A DNA stretch of 64,000 nt, from NCBI RefSeq assembly GCF_025154015.1, contig NZ_JAOAMV010000002.1, positions 124,001 to 188,000 of the forward strand, read 5' to 3'. Shown one piece after another: positions 10,601-18,640 of this stretch (its first letter is position 1; every line of letters begins with the position of its first letter). Under the pieces are notes generated by a model. The model ran no database searches and had not been told where the DNA came from. It worked only from the letters and a program-made list of their open reading frames with translations. The position numbers were made by a program, and so were the translations under genes. The DNA is from Tsuneonella litorea (GTDB lineage Bacteria > Pseudomonadota > Alphaproteobacteria > Sphingomonadales > Sphingomonadaceae).

Positions 10601-10735
10601 CGCGAGGCCGCCGATCCACGGCCGGCGGGTGCTTAACGTCGCCTCGATCGTGCGAGCAGGGCCCGCTTGCCAATGCCCGCCCCCCCGTGCATGACCCGGT
10701 GAACTCGGAATTCATCGTCGGGGGGAGAAACGTCG

Positions 10736-12424
10736 ATGGGCACGCGATTAGAAGAGGAAGCCGCTCAGTCCACGACGGCGCTCGGCCCGATGGTCGGGCT
10801 CGTGCGCGAGGATTTCGCGGGCGCGATCGCCCTGCTGCTGCGCGAAACGGCGAGCGATCCGCAGCGCACCATGCGCCACGCCCAGTCGATGGGCGAGGAC
10901 ATGATCAAGATCATGACCGGGCAGAGTGATCTGGCCCCCGATCCCAAGGACAAGCGGTTTCGCGACCCCGCCTGGCAGTACAATCCGTTCCTGCGGGCGG
11001 GCGCGCAGTATTATCTCGCGGTCCAGAAGGGCATGAAGAACTGGCTCGCCGATCTCGAGCTCGACGCGATCGAGCGCGACCGGGCCAACTTCATCAGCCA
11101 GATCATCATCGACGCGCTTGCCCCGACCAACACGCTGTGGGGCAATCCGACCGCGCAGAAGCGCCTCGTCGACAGCGGCGGGCTGTCGCTCGTCAAGGGT
11201 CTGAAGAACGCCTACAACGACATCGTCCACAACAAGGGCATGGTCAGCCAGGTCGACAAGCGCCCGTTCAAAATCGGCGAGAACGTGGCGACCACCAAGG
11301 GTTCGGTGGTGCTGCGTACCGAGATGATGGAGTTGATCCAGTACGCTCCCACGACGGACGAGGTCTTCGACGTTCCCCAGCTCACCATCCCGCCCCAGAT
11401 CAACAAGATGTACATCAACGACCTCTCTCCAGAGAAGTCGGTGGTCAAATACCAGCTCGACAACGGCATCCAGACCTTCGTCATCAGCTGGAAGAACCCG
11501 ACCAAGGATCAGGGCACCTGGGGCATGGCGGATTACGTCGCCAGCTGTCACGAAGCCATGGAGGCGGTGTCGAAGATCACCGGCAGCAAGAAGGTCAACG
11601 TTTCGGCGGGTTGTTCTGGCGGACAGACCGCAGCGGTCCTCGCCAGCAAGCTTGCCTCCGAAGGCAGCGACCTTCTCGGCACCCTGACCCTGATGGTCTG
11701 CGTGCTGCACCCGCAGCAGGGGGACATCGAGGCCGGTTCGCTGATGACCAACAACGGCCTTGAACTTGCCAAGAAGCGCGCGGCGAAGGCGGGGATCATC
11801 AAGGGCGACGATCTTTCCCGCGGGTTTGCCTGGCTACGACCCAATGACCTGATCTGGAACTACGTGATCAACAACTACCTGCTGGGCGATGATCCACCGG
11901 CATTCGACGTGTTGTTCTGGAACGCCGATGCGACAAACCTGTCGGCGACGCTCATGGGCGATTTTCTGACCTTGTTCGAAACGCTCGCGTTCACCAGGAA
12001 GGGCGAGGTCGAGATCGCCGATCATATGCTCGACCTGTCGAAGGTCGATGCCGACCTGTTCATCCTCGGCGGGGTGACCGACCACATCACGCCGTGGCGG
12101 GCGACCTACCGGTCGACGCAGCTGTTCGGCTCGAAGGACGTTACCTACGTGCTCAGCCAGTCGGGCCACATGCAGGCGATCCTCAATCCGCCGGGCAACC
12201 CGAAGGCGAAATATTACGTGCAAAAAGGGGGCGGCGCGCTTCCCCCGACGGCCGAAGAATGGCTCAAGCAGGCAGAGGAAACCGCGGGCAGCTGGTGGCC
12301 GTTCTGGATGCACTGGGTTCAGGAACGTTCAGGCAGCAAGATAGCAGCCCCCAAGAAGCTGGGAGGGAAAGGATTCGAACCGCTGGATCCCGCGCCCGGC
12401 CTCTACGTTCTCGAACAAGCCTGA
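10736..12424 (+). CDS. phaC: Polyhydroxyalkanoate synthase, class II-like
   Basis: A 562-residue alpha/beta-hydrolase-fold synthase that polymerises (R)-3-hydroxyacyl-CoA on the surface of storage granules. The catalytic triad is visible as Cys293 in AGCSGG, Asp449 in TDHITPW and His478 in SGHMQAILNPPGNPK. Length, triad spacing and the C-terminal HITPW...GHMQ...NPPGNP pattern resemble the class II (medium-chain) enzymes of pseudomonads more than the longer class I enzymes usual in alphaproteobacteria. The lipase-like box has Ala where Gly is usual two residues before the cysteine. A strong GGGGGAGA site precedes the ATG. phaZ follows directly. Confidence 0.95.
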   Translation: MGTRLEEEAAQSTTALGPMVGLVREDFAGAIALLLRETASDPQRTMRHAQSMGEDMIKIMTGQSDLAPDPKDKRFRDPAWQYNPFLRAGAQYYLAVQKGMKNWLADLELDAIERDRANFISQIIIDALAPTNTLWGNPTAQKRLVDSGGLSLVKGLKNAYNDIVHNKGMVSQVDKRPFKIGENVATTKGSVVLRTEMMELIQYAPTTDEVFDVPQLTIPPQINKMYINDLSPEKSVVKYQLDNGIQTFVISWKNPTKDQGTWGMADYVASCHEAMEAVSKITGSKKVNVSAGCSGGQTAAVLASKLASEGSDLLGTLTLMVCVLHPQQGDIEAGSLMTNNGLELAKKRAAKAGIIKGDDLSRGFAWLRPNDLIWNYVINNYLLGDDPPAFDVLFWNADATNLSATLMGDFLTLFETLAFTRKGEVEIADHMLDLSKVDADLFILGGVTDHITPWRATYRSTQLFGSKDVTYVLSQSGHMQAILNPPGNPKAKYYVQKGGGALPPTAEEWLKQAEETAGSWWPFWMHWVQERSGSKIAAPKKLGGKGFEPLDPAPGLYVLEQA

Positions 12425-12447
12425 AGGACCGAAGCTTGCCCGACCCG

Positions 12448-13278
12448 ATGAAGACCGCGAACGTCCGCACGATCACCGTGGGCGGACGCACCTTGCGCGT
12501 GGCGACCTGGCGGCTTGACGCGCCGTCCGACAACCTGCCGTTGCTGTTCTTCAACGGCATCGGCACCAATATCGAAGCTGTCGCCCCTCTTGCCGAGGCG
12601 CTCGACGACCGTGGGTTCGTGATCTTCGATATGCCGGGGATCGGGGAATCGCCCGAACCCGTCGTCCCGTACAACCCGTTCACCATGGCCTGGACCACGG
12701 CTCGGCTGCTCGACGAACTCGGCATCGACAAGGTTGACGTGATGGGCGTGAGCTGGGGCGGAGCCATGGCGCAGCATTTCGCGCTGCAGCACGGCGAACG
12801 GGTGCGGAGGCTGATCCTGTGCGCGACGAGTGCCGGGATGGTCATGGTGCCCGGGGCGCCCAAGGCGCTCAGCAAGATGGCCAACCCGCGCCGCTTCGTC
12901 GATGCGGCTTTCATGCAGAAGCATTTCACCACGCTTTACGGCGGCGGCCTCGGCAGCTCGCCCGATCGCGCGGCCCACATGGCCCGCCTCAAGCCGCCGA
13001 GCACACGCGGTTACCTTTACCAGCTCCTCGCGATGATGGGCTGGACCAGCGCCCCCGCCCTTCCCTTCCTCCGAAAGCCCACGCTGATCATGATGGGTGA
13101 CGAGGACGCGATTGTCCCTCTGGCCAACGGCAAGATCCTCCACGGCCTGATTCCCGGCAGCGAGCTGGAAATATTCGAAGGCGGCGGCCACCTGTTCCTT
13201 CTCAGCCACCGCGAACAGTCGGTCAGTTGCATGCGCGCGTTCCTGAACCGCGAGGACGCGGTGAAACAGGCCGCATGA
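12448..13278 (+). CDS. phaZ: Intracellular medium-chain PHA depolymerase
   Basis: A 276-residue alpha/beta hydrolase of the PhaZ type that releases hydroxyacids from intracellular granules. The nucleophile is Ser102 in GVSWGG, with an Asp in GDEDAIVPL and a His in GGHLFLL. FNGIGTN near the N-terminus and the MVMVPG and LYGGG stretches match pseudomonad PhaZ closely. The start is uncertain: ATG at 12448 has no good ribosome site, whereas an in-frame TTG at 12436 has AAGGA seven bases upstream and would add four residues. It lies between phaC and a ferredoxin reductase whose start overlaps its stop (ATGA). Confidence 0.92.
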   Translation: MKTANVRTITVGGRTLRVATWRLDAPSDNLPLLFFNGIGTNIEAVAPLAEALDDRGFVIFDMPGIGESPEPVVPYNPFTMAWTTARLLDELGIDKVDVMGVSWGGAMAQHFALQHGERVRRLILCATSAGMVMVPGAPKALSKMANPRRFVDAAFMQKHFTTLYGGGLGSSPDRAAHMARLKPPSTRGYLYQLLAMMGWTSAPALPFLRKPTLIMMGDEDAIVPLANGKILHGLIPGSELEIFEGGGHLFLLSHREQSVSCMRAFLNREDAVKQAA

Positions 13279-14594
13279 TCCGCCACCTCGCGATCGTCGG
13301 GTCCGGCCCAGCGGGGTACTATACGGCCGAGGCCGCGCAGAAGCAGTGGGGCGACGCGGTCCGCGTCGATGTTTTCGACACTCTCCCGGTGCCCTACGGC
13401 CTGATCCGGACGGGCGTCGCCCCCGACCACCAGTCGATCAAGGGGGTGAGCAGGCGATACGAGGCGACCGCGCTGTCGGACAATGTCCGGTTCGTCGGCA
13501 ACGTCACCATCGGCAAGGACCTGACTGTCGAGGAACTGCGCTCGCTCTACGACGCGGTCGTGTTCGCCACGGGCGCGCCCCACGACAAGCAGCTTGGAAT
13601 CCCGGGGGAAGACCTCGCGAACGTCCATGGCAGCGCGGCGTTCGTTGGCTGGTACAATGGCCATCCGCAATTTGCTGCGCTCGACCCCGATCTTTCCGGC
13701 CGCAACGCGGTCGTGATCGGCATGGGCAACGTCGCTCTCGACGTCGCGCGCATCCTCTCGAAGACCGAAGAAGAGTTCTCCGGCAGCGACATCGTCGCCC
13801 ACGCGCTCGAGGCCCTGCGGAAATCCGGGATCCGCACGATTACCATCGTCGGCCGCCGCGGTCCGCACCAGATCATGATGACGCCGAAGGAGCTGGGCGA
13901 GCTCATGCATCTCGAGCGCGCAAGCCCGCGCGTCGATCCGGCCGACCTTCCCGAAGAGGCGGAGGACGCGTTTCTCGAGCCCGGCCTGCGCAAGTCGGTC
14001 ACGCTTCTGCGCAGCTTCGCGGCGATCCCCGAGAGCGAGCGTGCCGACAAGCCGGTGGAGATCGACTTCGACATGTTCGCGAGCCCCGTTCGCCTCGTCG
14101 GCGACGGCAAGGTCGCGGGCGTCGAGGTCGAACGCACAACCGTCGAGGCCGGGCGGGCGATCGGGACCGGCGAAACCTACGTAATTCCGGCCGACCTCGT
14201 GGTGGCGTGCATCGGCTATCGTTCGTCGCCCATCGATGGCGTGCCGTTCGATGATCGCCTCGGGCGATTTGCCAACGACGAGGGGCGGATCATACCCGGT
14301 CTCTATGCCGTCGGCTGGGCGCGGCGCGGTCCTACCGGCACGATCGGCACCAACCGCCCGGACGGCTTCGGGGTGGTCGAAAAGATCGCCGAGGACTTCG
14401 CGAGCGGCGCGCTGGGCAATTCGGCGAAGGAGGGACGTTCCGGATTCGACCGCCTCGCAGAAGCGCGCGACCTCGACATCGTCACTTTCCGAGACTGGAA
14501 GAAGATCGAGGAGGCCGAGGCCAGGGCCGCGCGCGAAGGCGCCCCCCGCGAAAAGTTCGTCGATGTCGAAAGCATGATCCGCGCGCGGGAATAG
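13275..14594 (+). CDS. Ferredoxin-NADP+ reductase, adrenodoxin-reductase family
   Basis: A 439-residue flavoprotein of the FprA/adrenodoxin reductase family. It has an N-terminal FAD-binding GSGPAGYYTAE, the PYGLIRTGVAPDH segment, an NADP-binding core (VVIGMGNVALDVAR), the VGRRGP motif, and a C-terminal ARRGPTGTIGTNR stretch. It moves electrons between NADPH and ferredoxin. It is coupled to phaZ by a four-base overlap, which is not a standard PHA operon. One inference is supply or removal of NADPH for the monomer cycle; electron exchange with the ferredoxin-dependent oxoacid oxidoreductase elsewhere in this window is another. Confidence 0.93.
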   Translation: MIRHLAIVGSGPAGYYTAEAAQKQWGDAVRVDVFDTLPVPYGLIRTGVAPDHQSIKGVSRRYEATALSDNVRFVGNVTIGKDLTVEELRSLYDAVVFATGAPHDKQLGIPGEDLANVHGSAAFVGWYNGHPQFAALDPDLSGRNAVVIGMGNVALDVARILSKTEEEFSGSDIVAHALEALRKSGIRTITIVGRRGPHQIMMTPKELGELMHLERASPRVDPADLPEEAEDAFLEPGLRKSVTLLRSFAAIPESERADKPVEIDFDMFASPVRLVGDGKVAGVEVERTTVEAGRAIGTGETYVIPADLVVACIGYRSSPIDGVPFDDRLGRFANDEGRIIPGLYAVGWARRGPTGTIGTNRPDGFGVVEKIAEDFASGALGNSAKEGRSGFDRLAEARDLDIVTFRDWKKIEEAEARAAREGAPREKFVDVESMIRARE

Positions 14595-14630
14595 GTCCGC
14601 CGCGAAACGTGCCTAATCCTGCGACAGGAA

Positions 14631-14690
14631 CGTTCGCCGTAAGAAGGGCTGCGACAAGGGTGGCTCCGCCGCCGAAGAGTGCGGCGAACG
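14631..14690. repeat. Inverted repeat between two convergent genes
   Basis: CGTTCGCCG and its exact complement CGGCGAACG are separated by 42 bases; one wobble and one more pair extend the stem to 11. It sits in the 123-bp gap between the converging ferredoxin reductase and dnaN genes, where a two-way transcription stop would be useful. There is no T-tract, so this is not a standard intrinsic terminator. Confidence 0.35.
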
Positions 14691-14717
14691 CATCGATCGA
14701 ACGCGAGCCGGCCGGGC

Positions 14718-15845
14718 TCAGACCCGCATCGGCATCAGGACGTAGAGAGCCTGGCTCTTCTCGTCCTGGCGGATCAGCGTCGGCGCGCCGGGATCGGCCA
14801 GGTGCAGTTCGACCGTATCGCCGTCGATCTGGTGCAGGATGTCCTTCAGGTAATTGGCGTTGAAACCGATTTCCATCCCGTCGGCGCGATAGTCCGCGGG
14901 GACTTCCTCGGCGGCGGTGCCATTGTCCGGGCTGGTGACCGAGAGCGTGACCTTATCGTTCTCGAGGCCCATCTTCACCGCGCGGGTCTTTTCGGTCGCG
15001 ATGGTGGCGACGCGATCGACGCCCTCGTAGAAGGACTTGGGATCGAGTTTCAACAGCTTGTCGTTACCCGTTGGAATGACGCGTGAATAATCGGGGAAGG
15101 TACCGTCGATCAGCTTGCTGGTCAGGACCACCCCGCCCTCTCCGCCGAGCGTGAAGCGGATCTTGCTCGCCGAAAGGTCGATCTGGACGTTCGCGTCGAG
15201 TGCTTCCTCGAGCAGCTTGCGCAGTTCCGCTACCGCCTTCCGCGGGACGATCACGTCGGGCATCCCCTCGGCGCCATCGGGGCGCGGGATGGTGAACCGG
15301 GCGAGCCGGTGGCCGTCGGTCGCCGCGGCCTTGAGCACGGGCTGCTCCTCGTCCGAGACGTGGAGGAAGATGCCGTTGAGGTAGTAGCGCGTCTCTTCGG
15401 TCGAGATCGCGAACCGGGTCCGGTCGATCAGTTCGGCAAGCGTCTTGGCCGGAAGCTCGAAGCTGGTCGGCAGGTCGCCCTCGACGATTACCGGGAAGTC
15501 GTCGCGCGGCAGCGTCGGCAGCGAGAAGCGGCTGCGCCCGGCCTTGACCGTCATCCGGTTGTCGGCGGTCTCGAGACTGACCTGGCTGCCCTCGGGCAAC
15601 TTGCGGGCGATGTCGAACAGCAAATGCGCCGAAACGGTGATCGCGCCGGGGCTCTCGACCGAAGCGGCGGCCATCTGCTCGACCACCTGGAGGTCGAGAT
15701 CGGTCGCCATGACCTTGAGGCTTCCGCCGTCAGAGGTATCGATCAGGACGTTCGACAGGATGGGTATGGTGTTGCGGCGCTCGACCACCGACTGGACGTG
15801 GGACAGGCAGCGCAGCAGCGTGGCGCGTTCGATGGTGGCCTTCAT
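14718..15845 (-). CDS. dnaN: DNA polymerase III sliding clamp (beta subunit)
   Basis: A 375-residue clamp of usual length with three repeated beta-clamp domains. It starts MKATIERATLLRCLSHVQSV and ends with the conserved YVLMPMRV tail that contributes to the protein-binding pocket. As a ring-shaped dimer it tethers polymerase III to DNA. It is not next to dnaA or recF here, as is common in alphaproteobacteria. The upstream 184 bp carries a perfect DnaA box and a GANTC site, suggesting timed expression with the replication cycle. Confidence 0.98.
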   Translation of the reverse strand: MKATIERATLLRCLSHVQSVVERRNTIPILSNVLIDTSDGGSLKVMATDLDLQVVEQMAAASVESPGAITVSAHLLFDIARKLPEGSQVSLETADNRMTVKAGRSRFSLPTLPRDDFPVIVEGDLPTSFELPAKTLAELIDRTRFAISTEETRYYLNGIFLHVSDEEQPVLKAAATDGHRLARFTIPRPDGAEGMPDVIVPRKAVAELRKLLEEALDANVQIDLSASKIRFTLGGEGGVVLTSKLIDGTFPDYSRVIPTGNDKLLKLDPKSFYEGVDRVATIATEKTRAVKMGLENDKVTLSVTSPDNGTAAEEVPADYRADGMEIGFNANYLKDILHQIDGDTVELHLADPGAPTLIRQDEKSQALYVLMPMRV

Positions 15846-15990
15846 CGGTCTTACTCTTACCCCTCTCGCGCGCCAGTCAGCGAAACCGGGGCCGGAATCG
15901 CCCCGGGAGACGGCAACAGGCGCCGGAAATACGTCGAATTATCCTTAGCGGTGAGGTCGCTTGGGGCAAGCAACAAGGCGGCGGGCCGCC

Positions 15991-16006
15991 GATTCGGTGT
16001 GGATAA
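15991..16006 (-). promoter_or_regulatory. DnaA box with adjacent GANTC site upstream of dnaN
   Basis: TGTGGATAA (15998-16006) is the exact complement of the DnaA consensus TTATCCACA. GATTC, a CcrM-type methylation site (GANTC), lies two bases away at 15991-15995. A weaker box, TTATCCTTA, is at 15939-15947. All are in the gap between fabG and dnaN, about 150 bases above the dnaN start. Rough base composition predicts far fewer than one perfect box per window. The rest of this 184-bp gap shows nothing else clear. Confidence 0.55.
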
Positions 16007-16029
16007 CGCTGTTCAAGCGCGCATCGCCG

Positions 16030-16785
16030 TCACGACAGCATCGCCATGCCGCCGTTTACGTGAAGGGTCTGGCCGGTGACGTACCCCGCCTCCTTCGACG
16101 CAAGATAGGCGACCGCTGCCCCGATGTCGTCGCCTTCGCCCATCCGTCCCATCGGTATGCGCGCGTTGAGCGCCTCCTTCTGGGCATCGGGCAAAGTGTC
16201 GGTCATCGCCGTGCGGATGAAGCCCGGCGCCACGCAGTTCACCGTGATCCCGCGGCTCGCCAGTTCCTGGGCCAGCGCCTTCGACATTGCCGTGAGACCG
16301 CCCTTGGCGGCGGCGTAGTTGGCTTGTCCCGGATTGCCGGTCGCTCCGACGACGCTGGTGATCGTCACGATCCGGCCGAACCGCGCCTTCATCATCGGCT
16401 TGGCCGACGCGCGCATGAGCCGGAACGCGGCTTCGAGGTTGATGCGGATGACCTGGTCCCACTCTTCGTCCTTCATCCGCATCGCCAGGTTATCGCGGGT
16501 GATGCCGGCATTGTTGACGAGAATGTCGAGCTTGCCGAACGTGTCGATCGCGGCGGGGACCAGTTCTTCGACCTGGACCGTGTTCGACAGGTCGCAGGTA
16601 ATCTCGACGTGATCGCCCCCGATCTCGTCGTTGAGCTGTTCCCGGAACGAGCGAAGCTTGCTCGAATTGCTTCCCGACAGTGCGATCCGCGCGCCTTGCC
16701 GCGCCAGCGCATAGGCGATCGAGGATCCGATCCCGCCGCTTGCGCCGGTGACCAGTGCGGTCATTCCCGAAAGGTTGAACATCAT
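16030..16785 (-). CDS. fabG: 3-oxoacyl-[acyl-carrier-protein] reductase
   Basis: A 251-residue short-chain dehydrogenase that reduces 3-oxoacyl-ACP with NADPH in fatty acid elongation. It shows the TGASGGIGS cofactor loop, NNAG, the catalytic Ser in ITSVVG, and YAAAK. The C-terminal GQTLHVNGGMAM is typical of FabG. The reading frame stays open upstream inside fabD, but the real start is one of two consecutive ATGs (16785 or 16782) placed just after GGAG. The first overlaps the fabD stop as ATGA, so the two are coupled. This enzyme may also supply 3-hydroxyacyl units toward PHA (inference). Confidence 0.96.
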   Translation of the reverse strand: MMFNLSGMTALVTGASGGIGSSIAYALARQGARIALSGSNSSKLRSFREQLNDEIGGDHVEITCDLSNTVQVEELVPAAIDTFGKLDILVNNAGITRDNLAMRMKDEEWDQVIRINLEAAFRLMRASAKPMMKARFGRIVTITSVVGATGNPGQANYAAAKGGLTAMSKALAQELASRGITVNCVAPGFIRTAMTDTLPDAQKEALNARIPMGRMGEGDDIGAAVAYLASKEAGYVTGQTLHVNGGMAMLS

Positions 16786-17720
16786 CCGATCTCCTTCGCC
16801 AGCGCCTCGATGTCGTTGATCGTCACCACGCTCGTCACCCTTGCCTCGCCGTCGATACGCCCGATCATCGGCCCGAGCACCTTGCCGCCGAGTTCGACGA
16901 AATGCTCGATGCCCGCCGCGCGCATCGCCAGCACGCTTTCGCGCCAGCGAACCCGGCCGCAGACCTGTTCGACCAGCAGCCGCTGCTCCTGCGAAGGATC
17001 GGTCACGGCGGCCGCTGTCACGTTCGCGTATATGGGCAGGCGCAACGCAGCGGGCGGGGTCGCCTCCAGCGCATCGGCCATCGCATCGGCTGCCGGCTGC
17101 ATCAGGTCGCAGTGGAACGGGGCCGAGACGGGCAACAGGACCCCCCGCTTGATGCCGTGATCCTTGACCTGCGCCACGGCACGCTCGATCGCCTCGCGGT
17201 GGCCCGAAAGGACCACCTGGGTGGGATCGTTGTCGTTGGCGACCTGGCACACCTGCCCCTGGGCGGCCGCGTCGGCCAGTGCCTGCGCCTTCTCGAGATC
17301 GGCGCCCAGCAGCGCGCACATCGCGCCGACGCCGACCGGTACTGCCGCCTGCATCGCCTGTCCGCGTAGCTTGAGCAGCCGGCCGGTGTCGGACAGCGAG
17401 AACGCTCCGGCAGCGCAGAGCGCGGTGTACTCGCCGAGTGAGTGCCCCGCGACGCAATCCGCGACCGAAGCAAGGGTTATGCCGCCTTCCTTCTCGAGCA
17501 CGCGCAGCACGGCGATCGCATTGGCCATGATCGCGGGCTGGGCATTTTCGGTCAGCGTCAACTGGTCCTCGGGACCTTCGGCCATGATCGCCGACAGCTT
17601 CTGTCCCAGCGCGTCATCGACTTCCTCGAACACCTCGCGCGCGGCGGCGCTCGCCTGCGCAAGATCGACGCCCATGCCGACCTTCTGGCTGCCTTGACCG
17701 GGGAATACGAACGCTCTCAT
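16782..17720 (-). CDS. fabD: Malonyl-CoA:ACP transacylase
   Basis: A 312-residue acyltransferase. It opens with MRAFVFPGQGSQKVGMG, carries the nucleophile Ser in GHSLGEYTAL, and the His of SAPFHCDLM. It loads malonyl groups onto acyl carrier protein for fatty acid synthesis. Length matches the family (about 310). It is followed with a four-base overlap by fabG; acpP and fabF are not in the window. It is separated from the LD-carboxypeptidase gene by 27 bp on the same strand. Confidence 0.97.
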   Translation of the reverse strand: MRAFVFPGQGSQKVGMGVDLAQASAAAREVFEEVDDALGQKLSAIMAEGPEDQLTLTENAQPAIMANAIAVLRVLEKEGGITLASVADCVAGHSLGEYTALCAAGAFSLSDTGRLLKLRGQAMQAAVPVGVGAMCALLGADLEKAQALADAAAQGQVCQVANDNDPTQVVLSGHREAIERAVAQVKDHGIKRGVLLPVSAPFHCDLMQPAADAMADALEATPPAALRLPIYANVTAAAVTDPSQEQRLLVEQVCGRVRWRESVLAMRAAGIEHFVELGGKVLGPMIGRIDGEARVTSVVTINDIEALAKEIG

Positions 17721-17747
17721 GGGATGGCTCTCCTTTGCGGCCCGCGC

Positions 17748-18578
17748 CTATGCGTCCGTCCGTTTCGCGGCAACCCCGAAGGGCACTATCCTGTTGGACG
17801 AACAGTGGCCGATCTCGGCCCGGCCGAGATAAGGGATACCCGTCCGCCCGCACCAGTAGCGCGCGATGTCCTCCGCCCCGCGGCCGAACGCCCGGTCGTT
17901 TTCGGGCACTTCACTCACTTCGCCAAGGCGGAGGCCAGCAATATCCTTCAGCGTGTGGGTCACGTGGAAAAAGAGACGATCGACCGCATAGAGGTGCTCG
18001 GCCACCTCCTCGACCATCACGACATGGCCCGAAAGGTCGGGAAGAAGATCTGTCCCGGTCAGCATGGCAAGGGTCATGAGATTGAAGGCCACCGCGGGGC
18101 GATCGTCCGTCGCGGGTTCCAGCCCCTGGCTCAGATCGCCCGCGAGATAGCCGAGCGCGCGCCGGATCGCTGTCTCCCCGCCATCCCGGCGGACATCCAC
18201 CGGCATCGGCCCGTGCACCGGCCTGCCCATCCCCGCGCGGTACAGCGCTGCAAGAAGATAGCCGTTATCCGAATAACCGAGGAAGGTCTTGGCGCCGCCC
18301 GCGGAATCGAGGCCCTCGACCGCACGCCCGGCGATCGCGTTGGACCCGTAGCCCCCCTTGGCGAACCAGACGGCAGCGGCCGCCGGGTCGTTGGCGCACT
18401 CGAGAAACGCGCTCAGGCGTTGCTGCTCGCTCCCCGCGAAGTGACCTTCCGACAGGAAGCATTGCGGATGGAAATCGAGCGCCAGCTGCGGGAATTCGGC
18501 GGCGGCGATGCGGGTCACCGCCTCGGCGTCATCGCGGGTGATCGGCGTCGCTGGCGCGCAGATGGCGATACGGGTCAT
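17748..18578 (-). CDS. ldcA: LD-carboxypeptidase (S66 family), muropeptide recycling
   Basis: A 276-residue cytoplasmic serine peptidase of family S66. It removes the terminal D-Ala from recycled tetrapeptides to give tripeptides. The nucleophile is Ser103 in GYSDNG; a Glu in VVMVEEVAEHLY and a His in EIGHCSSN complete the triad. It is slightly shorter than E. coli LdcA (about 304). I took the ATG at 18578; a GTG directly before it is possible. It is divergent by 62 bp from a MurC-like ligase that could use its product. Confidence 0.9.
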   Translation of the reverse strand: MTRIAICAPATPITRDDAEAVTRIAAAEFPQLALDFHPQCFLSEGHFAGSEQQRLSAFLECANDPAAAAVWFAKGGYGSNAIAGRAVEGLDSAGGAKTFLGYSDNGYLLAALYRAGMGRPVHGPMPVDVRRDGGETAIRRALGYLAGDLSQGLEPATDDRPAVAFNLMTLAMLTGTDLLPDLSGHVVMVEEVAEHLYAVDRLFFHVTHTLKDIAGLRLGEVSEVPENDRAFGRGAEDIARYWCGRTGIPYLGRAEIGHCSSNRIVPFGVAAKRTDA

Positions 18579-18640
18579 CACCGCCGCTCTAGCAGTGCTT
18601 CACATTGTGGTCAGCCCCGACTAGGCATCGCAACCGCACC

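Noticed and set aside
16786-17457. A fused, longer FabG reaching into fabD
   Set aside because: The extra part is a GC-rich shadow of fabD; the FabG fold begins at the paired ATG near 16785.
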